The notes under the pieces were generated by a model. That model did no database searches. It saw only the letters and a list, made by a program, of their open reading frames with translations, and had not been told where the DNA came from. A DNA stretch of 64,000 bases. Source: Paraescarpia echinospica (Eukaryota; Annelida; Polychaeta; Sabellida; Siboglinidae). A program made the translations under genes and the position numbers. Below are positions 44,059-56,455 of the stretch, piece after piece (the stretch's first letter is position 1; each line of letters begins with the position of its first letter). Location of the stretch: positions 8,044,798-8,108,797 of the forward strand of contig CM034536.1 in the NCBI GenBank assembly GCA_020002185.1, written 5' to 3'.

Positions 44059-45917
44059 TGTAACCGGCAGGGTTACTGAGCAATAAGTAAATTATTATTA
44101 TTAATTTTAATCTATATTATTATTCCAAAACGCCAAGTACTCCTTTTGTTCTCATTACTTTTAATATGTTAAGTCTGTAGACGCTGCCTGAGAAAGCCAT
44201 TAGGTTCTCTTCCCAGGTGGTGTCAGTTTCCCCAGCAGTCACCAAGTGAGGGTCATACCCCGGTCACTAAGCCAGGATTAATTATTAAGAGACGCCATCA
44301 CAGAGTTTCCGAGAGAAGCTGGACAGACAGCGCTCCAGTGTTTTTCCACGAGGTTTCGTGTTTTAACAGAGATATAAACACAAATGAAGATGTAAGGTGG
44401 GTGGATTGAACCAGGATATAATTAACAGCAGATTTATGTAATTATCTCCCAATACTTGCTATTAATGGTACTTTTAAGTTCCCCGTGGGAAGGTCAGTTA
44501 ATTGGTCTGTGTTGACAGTGTGGGCAGAATTCCCCCAGCACTTACAGCTGTTGTGTATTATGGCATACACAGGTTAAATTCCACTGTTTGGGATAAGGAA
44601 GCACTATCTACACAATTGCATGGTTCATAATCTAGTAATTATCGTGAGTCTTTAATACTCAATAGGAGATCATTGTGTTGATATGTTCCCTGCTGAGATG
44701 CTGGCACAGTAGGCTGTGTAATGTGTCTGCAGCGGGTGTCAGGTATCGCTATTCCCTAGGGAGTAGGGACTGCATGTTGACTGTCAGTGGATAGACGGAC
44801 TGCCCATTGAGTTTAGCAGAGTAGTTTCTACTGAAGGACTATTAATGCCCAGTGTAGTGGGTAACTTATATATTGATAGGATAGGTGTGTTTAATTAAGT
44901 TGATTTCTAATTGTTGTTAGCAATTACACTTACATGTACTTGCAAATCTAGACAACTTCAGCTTATACAGCTGTATATGTGACACTTAGCAGGTGTTCTT
45001 ACAGCAGAATTACATATGCTACATTAGTGCATTTTAAGGGAACCATTATGTCAGCATACATATAATTATATCGTGTTAGTCATTATGTGGTTTATTCATT
45101 TATAACTGATAATTGGTTGTGTATCAGTTACTGAGTCTCGTTAGTTAGTGCAATGGTGTGCGAGTATTATATTTCACTTGCTTGTTTAATTACAGACAGT
45201 GCATGGTGTGATTGCATTGAGCAGTGCTCAGGCACTGTGTTAGACTGCAGTTCCCAGTTGGGGTGAGCATTGTTACCTTCCCTGTCGTGGGGTATTCCTA
45301 ATTGGTTAGAGACAATGCAGTTAGACATGCGTTTAGTATTGATTAATGGACTCTTATTCTATGTGGATGATGAGCCGTTACATGATGATAATGGTCATGT
45401 ATATGTACCGATGCTTTATTATGCATAGAGGAGTATCTCATATACATGCGTTTAATTGTAGAAGTATTACAACTGAGTTTATACTGTATTGACATTTTAC
45501 ATTGATTTGATACTGTGTTAATGATACTTAGGATGCATTTGAATGTATTTCTTGATTTGGGAATACCGTGTTTAAACTAATATAGACCTATGTGTTATTG
45601 ATAGTAAGTCCGTCAAGGAGTATTGCCGTTTGGATATCTAGTTACAAATATCACAGGTGCTAGCCTGCTATTTGGTATCTGAGATGATCTATATGCAATT
45701 TAACTGTATCAAAGTTATGCAAGGAATATTATGTTTAACGCTGTTGTTGAATAATCATTTGTATCCATTGTTGCACTTGTCCTAATCGTAGGTTATTATG
45801 TTGCAGGTTTTTTGTTTTTGTTTTTTTGTTTTACTTTGTATTTTAGATTATCAACACAATAAATGATAGTCATCATTTAACCGTGTTGCCTGTCTTCATG
45901 GTAAATCCCCCGCTACA
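44059..45917 (+). mobile_element. Solo LTR, 1859 bp
   Basis: Begins tgtaaccggcaggg and ends cccgctaca (TG...CA), with an aataaa at about 45860 near the right end, as in an R-U5 region. It interrupts the RNase H frame exactly, and both flanks are tatata, so the target duplication is 4-6 bp and ambiguous. No internal coding region or second LTR, so it is best explained as a solo LTR left by recombination. It is unrelated by eye to the LTR at 1474. Confidence 0.75.
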
Positions 45918-46395
45918 TATATATATATTGATGGAATTTCGCGAACGCAAAGCAAATTGCTAATATCTCCTTCTCGATTTCAGAATACTTCTTCAGTTGA
46001 CGTTAACGCACGTGATGCGTACGTCACTGGACGACCCTGTTGGAGAAGGCACGCTCCAATACCACTTTGGGAAACATCAGCTTGGACGGTCATAGCATTG
46101 TTTACACCATAGTACTGCAGTGTCGGTGCACTTGTGAGTGCAGAGCCTTGATCTGTGCAACAGCTTCATTTTGTTCATGTTGCCAGTCCCACTCGATGTC
46201 CTCTTTCAGTAGTGTGCGTAGCTGAGCGGTTATCTGTGATTCATTTGGAATGTGCTGCGCTATGTACTGGACCATGTTGAGTAGAATTTCCAAGTCAGAC
46301 TTGTTCTCTGGCTTGGTCATCATGACAATGGCCTCCACCTTGACAGAATCAGGCTTCAAACCGTCAGTTGCAACTATGTGACCCATGTATGTCAC
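45918..46395 (-). pseudogene. RT connection and N-terminal RNase H of the gypsy element
   Basis: The minus strand at 46102-46395 gives MTYMGHIVATDGLKPDSVKV and NMVQYIAQHIPNESQITAQL, the end of reverse transcriptase. It continues with VQADVSQSGIGACLLQQGRP and EIEKEILAICFAFAKFHQ of RNase H down to 45918, with a frameshift near 45985. Confidence 0.85.
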
Positions 46396-47130
46396 ATTTG
46401 GTACCTTGAACTGTACTTTTACATGGTTGTTTTACCTGTTTCGCGTGGCCATTCAAATTTGTCGTCCCTTTCTTGATGGCATGGATATGTGGCTGCGAGT
46501 TGGACATGGCTTGATACTGCTGTTTGCTTGTCTCCGCTGTTCGGCATATGTCAAATGCGCGCTCCAGTGACAGGTCTCGCAATAGCCGTTCCTGCACAGC
46601 GCTGTCGCGAACACCAAACACTATTTTGTTGCGTAGCATGTTGTTCTCTTCTTGGAAGTCACATTTTGTCGTCTTTATTCTGAGTTCGGTGACCCATTGG
46701 CCAATTGTTTCGCTTTCAATTTGGTCTCTTATCCAAAACTAGTGACACTCTTGCGAGGCTCGCAGTACGCTCGAAGTTTAGCTAGAATAGTCTTGTAATC
46801 TTGACTGTCTTCTGTGGCACCACATGTGAGAGTTTGATGGATTTGCTGTGCCTCGAGGCCTGCCGTGTGTAGTAAGATTGCCATCTGGGTCTCCTTCGCT
46901 TTCTGACCCAGCTCGCAGGCGGCATAATACGTTAGGAACTGTTGCTCCCATCGGCTCCAATTTTGAGCCACATTCCCGCTGACAAAGTCCATCGGTTCCG
47001 GAGGTTTTAACGCATTCACCGTGCATGGATACTTACACACAACCTGACACCTTATCGTAGATGACTTTATATAATCTAAGTATTGTTGAAAACAACTAGG
47101 CATTAATTTTTTGATCTCGTAACGCAACAA
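46364..47130 (-). pseudogene. gag of the minus-strand gypsy element
   Basis: The minus strand at 46729-47130 has PPEPMDFVSGNVAQNWSRWE, typical of gypsy gag capsid starts, and ILLHTAGLEAQQIHQTL. 46364-46639 has KIVFGVRDSAVQERLLRD and a C-terminal linker; no zinc knuckle is recognisable before the frame jumps to reverse transcriptase near 46390. Broken near 46730. Confidence 0.8.
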
Positions 47131-47149
47131 CTTTATTCCTACTGGCTAA

Positions 47150-47425
47150 AATACTATCAGTAATGAAGTGCCGCAAGCTCTCCTGGTTCGGACATGTCTC
47201 TGTCCAAGACCATCCTTCAGGGAACAGTAGAGGGCAAAAGACGCAGAGGGCGACAGAGAAAGTCCTGGGGAGAGAACATAAAGAACTGAACAGGTCACAC
47301 CCTCACGACCCTGACACGCACAGTGGAAGACAGAGAGAGATGGAAAGTGCGGACTGTGCAAGCGTCTGCAATGACACAGACGACCTCCGATCACGGGATG
47401 AGTGAGTAAGTGAGTGAGAAAATAC
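47150..47425 (+). mobile_element. LINE 3' tail inserted in the gypsy 5' LTR
   Basis: Starts KCRKLSWFGHV and continues, with frameshifts, through TILQGTVEGKRRRGRQRKSW-like text to the end motif, then a tgagtgag tail (47398-47420). This is the end of a LINE with a microsatellite tail, 5'-truncated. Short aaaatac-like text flanks it. Confidence 0.7.
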
Positions 47426-47530
47426 ACTACTTGGTAAAACTAGTCCCTAGACTGATCACTAGATGGCAGTATCGACAATCAGCTTGCCCAGTATATCAAA
47501 TCTATATGACACACATAATGCTACACTCAC
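47426..47530 (-). repeat. 5' LTR remnant of the minus-strand gypsy
   Basis: Matches 42115-42200; its last part (gtattttagcca on the minus strand) lies at 47140-47150 on the other side of the LINE tail. A tcac microsatellite (47525-47550) adjoins it. Confidence 0.65.
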
Positions 47531-47614
47531 TCACTCACTCACTCACTCATCCAATGACCGGGCCGATCGTAGGGGAGCGCGTTTGGAGGCTTCCACAGTG
47601 ATCTTCTTAAGGGG

Positions 47615-47965
47615 TCAGCACACTGTTGGACTTCCTGCTTGATTACAGACGAAAAAAAGTGCAGTATATTTTTGAGAAATGATTTTTTACAATATTCACT
47701 TGCTCTGACATAAGTGCATTTGAGTAGTCAGATTTGTAGATGTGATTATAGAAGCTGTTGACAGTAAAATGGTGTCTTTTTAGCTGATTTTACTAAGCGG
47801 AAGGGTATCTGGCAGCAATTTGGCTAGTTGACACTTTAGCCGGATTACTGCCTGCATGCATTTGTAAATATTGACGGGTGTCATACATACAGGCATTTTG
47901 CAAGAGCTAGATATATTAGATTTTGACTAAAATCGACCAGCATGTCAATGAGATGATAATAACAG
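47615..47965. repeat. 350-bp interspersed repeat, copy 1
   Basis: Matches 50095-50440 over its length (agtgcagt..atttttgagaaatga, gcatttgagtag, gcatttgtaaatattgacgg, acaggcatttt). Similarity about 80-85% by eye. No coding capacity; family unknown. Confidence 0.85.
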
Positions 47966-48351
47966 CAGGTGAGAAGTTTAAGAAACTTTATAGGTCACGT
48001 TTTCTTATAATCGCACACAACATTAACATGGTCGCCAATGGGAAAACTGACAGTGTGCTGAGCCCTTAAAGCTGGGACGGTTGCGGGCTGCATCGCATAA
48101 CTCCCGACCTCTCTTCGATGTTGTCCATGTAGAGTTTAGGTTTACACTATGCTGTTATTTCACGAAGGGTGTATATTGTAGTGGCTACCATGCATAGTGT
48201 TATAGCGAACCCTACTCATGTTAGAGCCGACCATAGTGATTTGCCAGACAGTAGGAGCAACACTCTAAGGGCCAACATCAGCAACCATACACTCTAAGGG
48301 CCGACAGCAGCGGCTACACAATTATGACCAACAGTAGGTGCTACACTAAAG
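47966..48351. other. No gene; short gccgacagcagcggc repeats
   Basis: From about 48225 the block actctaagggccgacagcag recurs two to three times. Related units are at 53180-53235, beyond the inserted LINEs, so one original array may have been split. Confidence 0.55.
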
Positions 48352-48406
48352 GGGTCATGTTCTAGTTAGACTTTCTGTTTGGTTACGAAGAAAAGTGCAG
48401 TGTATA
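48352..48406. repeat. 350-bp repeat, truncated copy
   Basis: The first 55 bp (ggggtcatgttctagttaga to gcagtgtata) match the start of 50095; a LINE replaces the rest. Confidence 0.75.
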
Positions 48407-49746
48407 CCTTTCTAAAGCCTTTGACACAATTGACCATAACATTATTATTACAAAAACAAAATTATTATGGAATAAATTGTGCAGCACTAGATCTATGTAA
48501 AAATTACTTACACAATCGTAAGCAATATGTTGAAATTGGCGATTACAAGTTGGAAGAAGCTCTGCTATAAAAACTGGTGTCCCACAAGGGTCTATTTTAG
48601 GAACCCTTCTATTTATTATATATATTAATGACATAATATTTTCAAGTGATCATTTTAAATTCATAATGTATGCAGACGACACCACTCATTTTAGTACACT
48701 GAATAAATTCCAATCTCCGGTTGGCCAAGTCCAAAATCAAAACATAAATAAAGAATTATAAAATATATGCAGGTGGCTAAAAGCAAACAAACTTTCTCTT
48801 AACAATAGAAATGTAAATTCATGGTATTTCACATGCCTCAAAAGGAAATCGAACTTCCTAAAATAGAAATAGATGGGGCAAATATTGAATGTGTATATGA
48901 CTTTAATTTTTTAGGTGTCACCATAAACCAACATTTAAATTAGGAGAGCCATATAAACAAAACAGTGAATAAAATCAATAAAATAATTTGAATTTTAAAT
49001 AAACTTGTATTACCTAAGAATATATGATCTATAATGTATAATGTTCATTATTCCCAAGATTAATTATGGCATATTGGTGTGGGGTCATCAAGCCCATCGC
49101 ATTTTTAAACTTCAAAAGAAAGCAGTGCGAATAGTTACTTCAAGTAAATACAATTCTCACACAGATCCTACCTTCAAAGAATGTAAATTTCTTAAGCTGG
49201 ATGACATCTGTAGACTAACAGCTCAAATTTTATTACAAATTGATCAACAAGCGTATACCAGAATACTTCAGTCGTATTCCATACATATACAACTTTGCAA
49301 TTCACCAATACAACACACGTGGTAAAAACAATTTATTTATTCCCAGAGTTAATCATCAATATGTAAAAAAGTACATCAGACAACATTATACAAACTGTTA
49401 ACAATACTCCAAATATCATCCTTGATAAAATTTCTACACATTTATACACGCACTAATCATGTTGTCATATTTCTAACTGTTACATCTGTCATTCTTAAAC
49501 TAGACATGACTTTGCATTTGTTTAAACTAATTTATGTATATACTATGTATACACATATATTATGTATGCATATATAGTTGATCACGTGATAATCATATAA
49601 TTATGTTACATCAGTAGGGTGGATCACATAATAGCGGCATATAATTGTCTTAATGGGAGCCTCCCTGACCTTACAATGAATATTATATTGTAGTTTATGT
49701 ACTTATGATGGTCAAAATAAATACTGTTTATCTGTCTGTCTGTCTG
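48407..49746 (+). pseudogene. Decayed Jockey/CR1-group LINE, 3' half
   Basis: The reading is broken but ordered: FSKAFDTIDHN-like start at 48407-48440, [14 protein letters not shown] block at about 48570-48600, [14 protein letters not shown] at 48667-48685 (catalytic), FLGVTIN at 48908-48930, and a frame at 49041-49325 with IPKINYGILVWGHQ and LQKKAVRIVTSSKYNSHTDP. The untranslated end finishes in a tctgtctgtctg tract at 49730-49746. Many stops; inactive. Confidence 0.8.
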
Positions 49747-50094
49747 AAGATCTTGTCATTGTCCCTAATGAAGCTTGTCGACAGTGACTAGCTGTAGTCG
49801 GCTGTAGCCTGAGCCTGTTATCAGATACTGCCTACTGACTGGACCTTCTGGCCAATCAAGCAGTTGGCTTTGTTTTCTGAATGTCTGCTAATTAGGCTGT
49901 GTAATATTATGTAATTGAACTGCATAAACGTCTGACCTTTTGGGAATTCACACCCTAAGGTGACTTTACAAATTGTCCAGCAGTGAAGTGCTGATTGTTC
50001 TGATGCCTTGCCAAGTTTGGTGGCACCTTTGAAATGTGCATAAAACACAAACATGTTGGTTTGAAAATTTTCTCCAAAATTGCCATGTCTACTT
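49747..50094. other. No gene recognised
   Basis: Intergenic sequence between a LINE tail and a repeat copy; nothing identified. Confidence 0.5.
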
Positions 50095-50440
50095 GGGGTC
50101 ATGTTCTAGTTAGACTTCCTGTTTGGTTATAGAAAAAAAGTGCAGTGTATTTTTGAGAAATGATTTTTTTAACAAAATTCACATGCTGTGACATAAGTGC
50201 ATTTGAGTAGGCAGATTTTTATGTGTGATTGTAGAAGGTGTCGACTGTAAAATGGTGGATTTCTAGATGACCTGAATAAGCGGAAGGATATTTGGCAGCA
50301 ATTTGCCTCTGTGATCTGTTTGCGGAGTAATGCTTGCCGGCATTTGTAAATATTGACGGGTGTCACACATACAGGCATTTTACGAGAGCTGGAAGTATGC
50401 AATTTTTGTTAACATCTATCAAAATGTTAATGCGATGGTC
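50095..50440. repeat. 350-bp interspersed repeat, copy 2
   Basis: Partner of 47615-47965. It ends just before the CR1 copy on the minus strand. Confidence 0.85.
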
Positions 50441-50469
50441 CTTTGTGAAAATAAGAACATTCATTTAGG

Positions 50470-53140
50470 CGTTTTTCATAACTAAGATCCCTCAATTTTG
50501 ATATCATTTTGGTCGCTCTCGTTGATCTGTAGTCTTTCTAGCATATCTATGTCTTTTTTGCGGTATGGCCTCCAGGCTTGTATACAATATTTTAAATGAG
50601 GCCTAACTATTGTTTTGTACTGCGGCATTTTTACTTCTTTTTCCTTATTTGCATTCATTGCTTACTCCTGTAAGAAAACCTATCCAGCTTCGATCATCTA
50701 GTTCTGACCTACTTTTTGTTCCAACGTTATCGTTGTTCTTTTTCTGTTACTGCACCAACTCTTTGGAATATGCTCCCTCTTAGTGTTAGATCAGTTGAAA
50801 ATATTAAAAAATTCCGTCGTCATTTAAAAACTTATCTTTATAACCTTGCTTATCAGCACCAATGGTTAACCCTAAGTCCTTTTCTTTTACTGTAGTACTT
50901 AGTACAGTACACCCATTGTATATTCTACATCTTCGTTCCCAAGTCCTACGTGGAGGCATTTACATTTCCCAAAATTGAACAACATTTGCCACTTTTCAGA
51001 AAATTTGATCATCCTGTCAAGATCATCTTGTAAATGCTGTCTATCTCCATCATTTTAAATACTTCTAAATACTTTTGTATCATCCGCAAATTTCAACATC
51101 TTGCTTGTTATATCATCGTCCAAATCGTTCATATATATTAAGAATAATATAGGTCCCAATACTGATCCCTGTGGTACCCCACTCAAAACTGATTTCCAGT
51201 TTGAAGCCTCCCGATCAACAACTACCCGTTGTCTTCTGTCAATCAGCCATTTTACTATCCAGTTAATTATATTATTTCCTATGCCATGGGCCTTTAGTTT
51301 AAGCAGTAATCTTTGATGTGGCACTTTTTCGAAAGCTTTTTGAAAATCTAAGAAGATTATATCTACTGGTGATCCCTCAACTACCCACTTAGTGATATCT
51401 TCCAAAAACCATAACATACTTGTTAAGCATGGCTTCGCTTTTAGAAACCCATGTTGAGATGGGTTAATCAAGTTGTTTAACAAGAAAATCCACCATGTGA
51501 TCTTTAATTAGTCTTTCTAATAATTTGCAAATCACCAATGTTAAACTCACTGGTCTATAGTTCTCTGGCTTGTTTCTCGAACTTTTTTAAATAACGGTAT
51601 AATGTTTGCTTCTTTCCATTATAAAGGAATCACTCCCTCTTCTAATGACAACTTGAAAACTGTTGCTAGCGGTATGCTAATTTACTCTACAATTTCCATT
51701 AGTAGTATGGGTGGAATCCCATCCACTCCAGGTGATTTACTATCCTTTATAGTCCTTATTTTCTTAGCTACCATTTCTGGGGTTACAATTAACTGTCCTA
51801 AATAGTCTGATTCTGCCCCCTTGAACTGCCTCTAGTACTGGCAGTGAACTAATATCTTCTCTGGCAAACACGAACTAAGATATTCATTTAGGTCTTCTGC
51901 CATTAAGAATCCCTCTGATATTATATTCACAGCACTATCTTCTAGAGGACCGACCTTAGCCTGAACTTTCTGTTTGTTTCGAACATACGCATACAACTCT
52001 TGCTGTCACGTTTTATATTACAAGCTAATTTTTGTTAATTGAATTTATAATTTCAGCTGTAGCTTGGTGTAGTGCTTCTTTATAAATGTTGTAGTCTGCA
52101 GCATTTTCAGTACGAAATGACTTCCACACCATTTGTTTGTACTTAATTTTTTTAATGACTTCTTTCGATAAGTGTTTCTTTTTGGACCATCTTCCTTGTT
52201 TTTTCAAGGGAACAAATGTATCGACGATGCAATAAATTTTACTCTTTAAGACATTCCAGCATTCTGTTGCTGTATTATTCTTCAGTGTGCTATTCCAGTC
52301 TGTCTTTGCTAAATATTTCCGCATGTCCTTATATATATCTTTGTGGAAATTTCTCCTTTACTGCTTTTTACTATTCCATTCTGATTTTATTTTGATGGTA
52401 AAATGTATCTGGTTGTGATCGCTACTCCCCAGTGACTCACATATCTTGACATTGTCAACTAATTCATTCTGTGAGGACAAAACTATGTCTATTACATTCT
52501 CACCCCTGGTTGGCTCTAGCACATGTTGAGAAAGGAAACTATATTGTACGAAAACTAAAAACTTGTGGTCCTCACTACCCATACTCTGTAGAGATTTCCA
52601 TTGTATATGCCCATGGTAAAATCCCCCATAATACACAGTCCCGTTTGCTCACTTCCCTTATAGCGTTTCGTACTTTTTCATTCTCTTCTATGCTTATGTT
52701 TGGACTTCAATAAACTAACCCAACCGTTAATGTTGTGTTTCCTGTAACTATGTTGCACCAAACAGCTTCTTTGCAATCTGCTTCTCTTTCTAATTTCATA
52801 AGCCTGGATAGATTCTTTAATATATAAAAATAATTCCACCTCCCCTTCTTCCTATTCTATCTTTCCTAAACATTACATATCATGTCAGTCCCAATTCGGC
52901 ATCTGATATATCGGTGGTGGCCCATGATTCGGTTATATCTATTATGTGAGGGTCAATATCTTCTACCATAATGTTTAGTTCATTTCTTTTGTTTACTATA
53001 CTCCTTGCATTTAAACAAACACATATATATCCAGCTTCAGAATAGTTTTCCAGACTGTACTTTGCTGATTTATCTGTGCTGTCTTTATCTATGCCTCCAG
53101 TTTCAGGCTTCTCTGTGAGTCCCCCTGCGAATTTAGTACA
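50470..53140 (-). pseudogene. CR1 LINE ORF2, minus-strand copy, truncated
   Basis: Reverse complement of the same family as 58480-61035, roughly 85-90% similar by eye. The minus strand shows CVCLNARSIVNKRNELNIMV, FVQYSFLSQHVLEPTRGENV, VPQGSVLGPILFLIYMNDLD and FADDTKVF. It begins at the ORF1/ORF2 junction and lacks ORF1 and the 3' tail. Multiple frameshifts. A short LINE fragment (50646-50852) replaces about 70 bp. Confidence 0.92.
50646..50852 (+). mobile_element. Nested fragment of the CR1/L2-like LINE
   Basis: Nearly identical to about 29535-29755 (gcttactcctgtaagaaaac, caactctttggaatatgct, ttccgtcgtcatttaaaaac), with a small deletion. It lies inside the minus-strand CR1 copy. Confidence 0.9.
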
Positions 53141-53159
53141 GGCAGCTGACATCCAACAG

Positions 53160-53250
53160 CAACGTACGGTCAAACGCTAAGAGCCGACAGCAGCGGTTAC
53201 GTACACGCTAAGGGCCGACAGCAAAAGCCAATATCAAAGGCAGTTAGCAG
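53160..53250. repeat. gccgacagcagcgg repeat units
   Basis: Two units with cgctaagggccgacagc and flanking text related to 48262-48325, on the far side of the inserted LINEs. Confidence 0.6.
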
Positions 53251-53254
53251 CACC

Positions 53255-53790
53255 TAAATGCTACGTTGGAAGTGATATCGAAGCGATGATTGCCCAGAAC
53301 CAACTTCGCTGGACAAAGCACTGGATCAGAATGTCCGAGTCATGCTTCCTCAGACAAATCGTCTTCTTCCAGTAGAGTCAATGGTCAAAGAGCCAAAAAT
53401 ACAAATGGAAGCGCTTCGCCTTCAAATGACCAATGGCAACGGCCTACTTCGAATGAAAGCGGCAGAGAAGAAAACAGAAGACATGAAGACATGCAAGCCT
53501 CACTTCCACCTGAAACCTTCTGATCCATTGCCTTAAGATCTGCCGATCAAGAATTGGGCTTCTGAGTCACTTCATGAACCCGGAATCGACCCATGTCATG
53601 CAAACGTCGTCTTCGTTTCCAGCGACCGCAGATGATGCGTCAGCCTCAGTCAGACCTATTGACTTTGTCCCATGCCATGGTGTATTCTTCTTGTAAGATG
53701 TCAGCTCAATACGTTACCAACTGCTGAACCTGTGACGTCATTAAGTCTTGCTTTCGTCGCCGATTTCAAACGGAGGTCTGTAAACTCGCT
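53255..53790 (+). pseudogene. LINE C-terminal remnant
   Basis: From 53276 the frame reads IEAMIAQNQLRWTKHWIRMS and LRQIVFF, resembling the QLRW.GHV.RM motif near the end of many LINE ORF2 proteins. Several later frames continue weakly. Too decayed to assign. Confidence 0.55.
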
Positions 53791-54419
53791 GTTACATGAA
53801 ATGGTGGCCGCTATTCTAAAACAATTGTCGCGTGTTTAATTATCTATTAATTTCCGTTATTGCAAATACAGATACAGCCTGAAACACCAACCCGCACCGC
53901 CGCGCACAATGCTAAATAGTTACGAGCTCAGCGTTATTGTCTTGGGTGACACCACCAACGCTAGGTGTCGCAACAAACTGTGCAACAAATAAACAGAAAA
54001 ACGTTTCCAAAAGGGGCTATTAATACGGTGACCTAAAGTGTTAGAACAAATATTTGAATAGCAGGACAATGTTTCTTTTTAGAACATTGAATTTAGATTG
54101 GGAATAAAAAGGTTAATTTCGTTAAGGCTTTATGCCTGGCGCCAGTACAGAAGGGAAAGACTCGATAACGACGAGAACATTTATTGAACAGACTTATCTC
54201 AAAACGGAAGTCGAGGCAAGAGAGCGTACAACAGGAACAAGGTATGGAATTAACCAACGCAATAATACAGGAAGCGGAAATGTGATACTTATCCAATATG
54301 GCGTGACCACTTTCTTTTCTCCTTCACTAATCTAATAATAGCACATAAGCTTGTAAGGTTATAACGTGATAGTCCATATGACATACAAATATGCAGTAGA
54401 GTCAATATGGGCATATGTC
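53791..54419. other. No gene recognised
   Basis: Flanking sequence of the RTE-like remnant. A short near-duplicate (aatatgcagtagag) occurs at about 54388 and 54426. Confidence 0.45.
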
Positions 54420-56455
54420 ACACAAAATATGCAGTAGAGGCTTTCTCATAAACAAGAAATGGAAAGACGATATAGGAAGTGACATAGCGCTACAAACTGA
54501 AGATAGTACAAGTATATGCACCAACAACATCATACTCAGAAGAAGACACAAACAACTCCTAAAACGACGTGGATGAGACCTTAGAAAAACCAACACACTA
54601 CACGAGAGTGATGTGAGACTTTAATGCGCAAGTAGGGAAACGAACAAACATTTTGGAAACGGCAACAGGCAAATTTGGCTTAGGTGTGAGAAACGAAAGA
54701 GGCGACACCTTGGTAGAATGGGCAACATCAAGAAAGTACAAAATCATTAATACCATGTTCCAGAAGAAAGCAGGGAGGAGATGGACGTGGAAAAGCCCAA
54801 ATGGAGAAACGAAGAACGAAATTGACTACATCCCGACAAACAGGCCAGACATGGTCACTGACATAACTGTCATCAACCAACTCAACATTGGAAGTGACCA
54901 CAGAATGGTAATGAGCAACATCAAACTGGACGTCAAGGCTGAAAGGAAGAAGTTGATAAACAAGAGACTACCAAGTGTAGATATCATACAAATAGGATCA
55001 AAATAGATCGAATTCCAACTCGGACTGCGAAGTCGATTCGAGACACCACAAGACCTAGACGACATCGACACCATAAGCAAAAACATCACTGAGATGATCC
55101 AACTAAGTGCAACAAGTGTAGCCAAAGCAATCAACATGTATGTAATGACGAGAATATCGTCACCGACACGAGCACTAATGAAGAATCAACGAGAAATGGT
55201 GGATAACTACTGTAAATCAAATAAGGTACGCAGAAATATGCAAGACCATCAAAAAGAAAGCGAAGGAGAACATCAGGAAGTACAAAAAGAGATCATACGA
55301 GGAACAATTATGGCTTCAAAGAGCCAAAAGAAGGCTGAGACAGACTGATTACACTTCTAGACAAACAGGGTAAAGAAATACAAGACCAAGATATGAACAT
55401 GGAACGAATAAAGGAATTCTACACTGAGCTATACGACAGTGAACAGAGTACCATAATTCAAAGCGACACGAAAGATGTACCAGAGATAATGGAAGGAGGA
55501 AGCAGCGCTAGGAGATATGATGAATGGGAAGACATCAGGCAACGACCATGTAAACATTGAAACATTAAAAGCAGGAGAAGATACCATCTCGAAGACATTG
55601 GCAAAGCTGTATACTAAATGCTTATCAGAAAGACGAATACCTACCGCTTGGAAGAACGCAAAGATGGTGATAATCTTCAAGAAGGGAAATAAGAAAGACT
55701 TAAAAGAACTACAGACCTATGTGTCTGTTATCAAACATCCATAAATTACTCACAACTATATTAACGAATAGGCTAGAGAAGACACTCGATGAAAACCAAC
55801 CACAAGAGCAAGCACTATTCAGAAGCAGGTACTCATTGACAGACCACATACACGTCGTAAACCAACTGAAAGAGAAGTGGCGAGAATATAAAATTCCGCT
55901 CTGCATCACTTCCGTCGACTACGAGAAGGCTTTCGAATCGGTGCAAACTCAAGCGCAATACTGACCTCCCTTCAAGAACAGGAAATAAAAGATGTGTACA
56001 CTCATGAAAGACATCGATCTACACAAACAGCAACGGCAACACTTGAAAGAATATTTCGAATGCTGACCTGGGAAACCAAAGGACATTTTTTTGCAGGAGC
56101 TAGCTGATGAAAATAACAAAACAATGTATGAATATAAACATTTCTAAGACAAACGTTATTCTAGAAAATTACACACCAATATATATTTATAAACACCACG
56201 CAGATAGAGAACGTTGAAAGCTACGTCTATCTGGGACAGCGATACAGTATCAGAGACAAAAACCAAGACAAGGAGATTCAAAGAAGAATCACCGCCGGCT
56301 GGAGAGCACTCGCTAAACACCGCGACATCTTCAAGGGTAACTTTGAAACCTGCTTGGAGAGACAAGTCTACAACTCATGCGTACTTCTAGCGATAACATA
56401 CGGCGCGGAAACATGGACACTCCCCATCCAGACAAACAGCACAAACAAAGATGGA
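54420..56455 (+). pseudogene. RTE-like LINE (endonuclease-RT), decayed
   Basis: Endonuclease part at 54600-55006: KFGLGVRNERGDTLVEW, RRWTWKSPNGETKNEIDYI, GSDHRMV. RT part at 55500-55960: ERRIPTAWKNAKMVIIFKKG, DHIHVVNQLKEKWREYKIPL and SVDYEKAFESV. A deletion of the segment carrying the RT active site lies near 56020-56035, where sequence from before it joins ERIFRMLTWETKG. The C-terminal part at 56190-56430 has NVESYVYLGQRYSIRDKNQD and QVYNSCVLLAITYGAETW. It is cut at about 56455 by the CR1 element. The style matches RTE/BovB-type proteins. Confidence 0.8.

Larger units (their letters stand above)
42103..47530 (-). mobile_element. Second Ty3/gypsy element, canonical order, decayed
   Basis: Reading from right to left: 5' LTR, gag, RT connection, RNase H, integrase zinc module, integrase core and C-terminal domain, 3' LTR. 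This is the usual gypsy order, unlike the element at 1474-8991. Protease and most of reverse transcriptase are missing between 46364 and 46395. Short LTR matches (ctagactgatcact, cgacaatcagcttgcccagt) lie at 42145-42200 and 47450-47500. It is interrupted by a solo LTR and a LINE tail. Confidence 0.85.
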
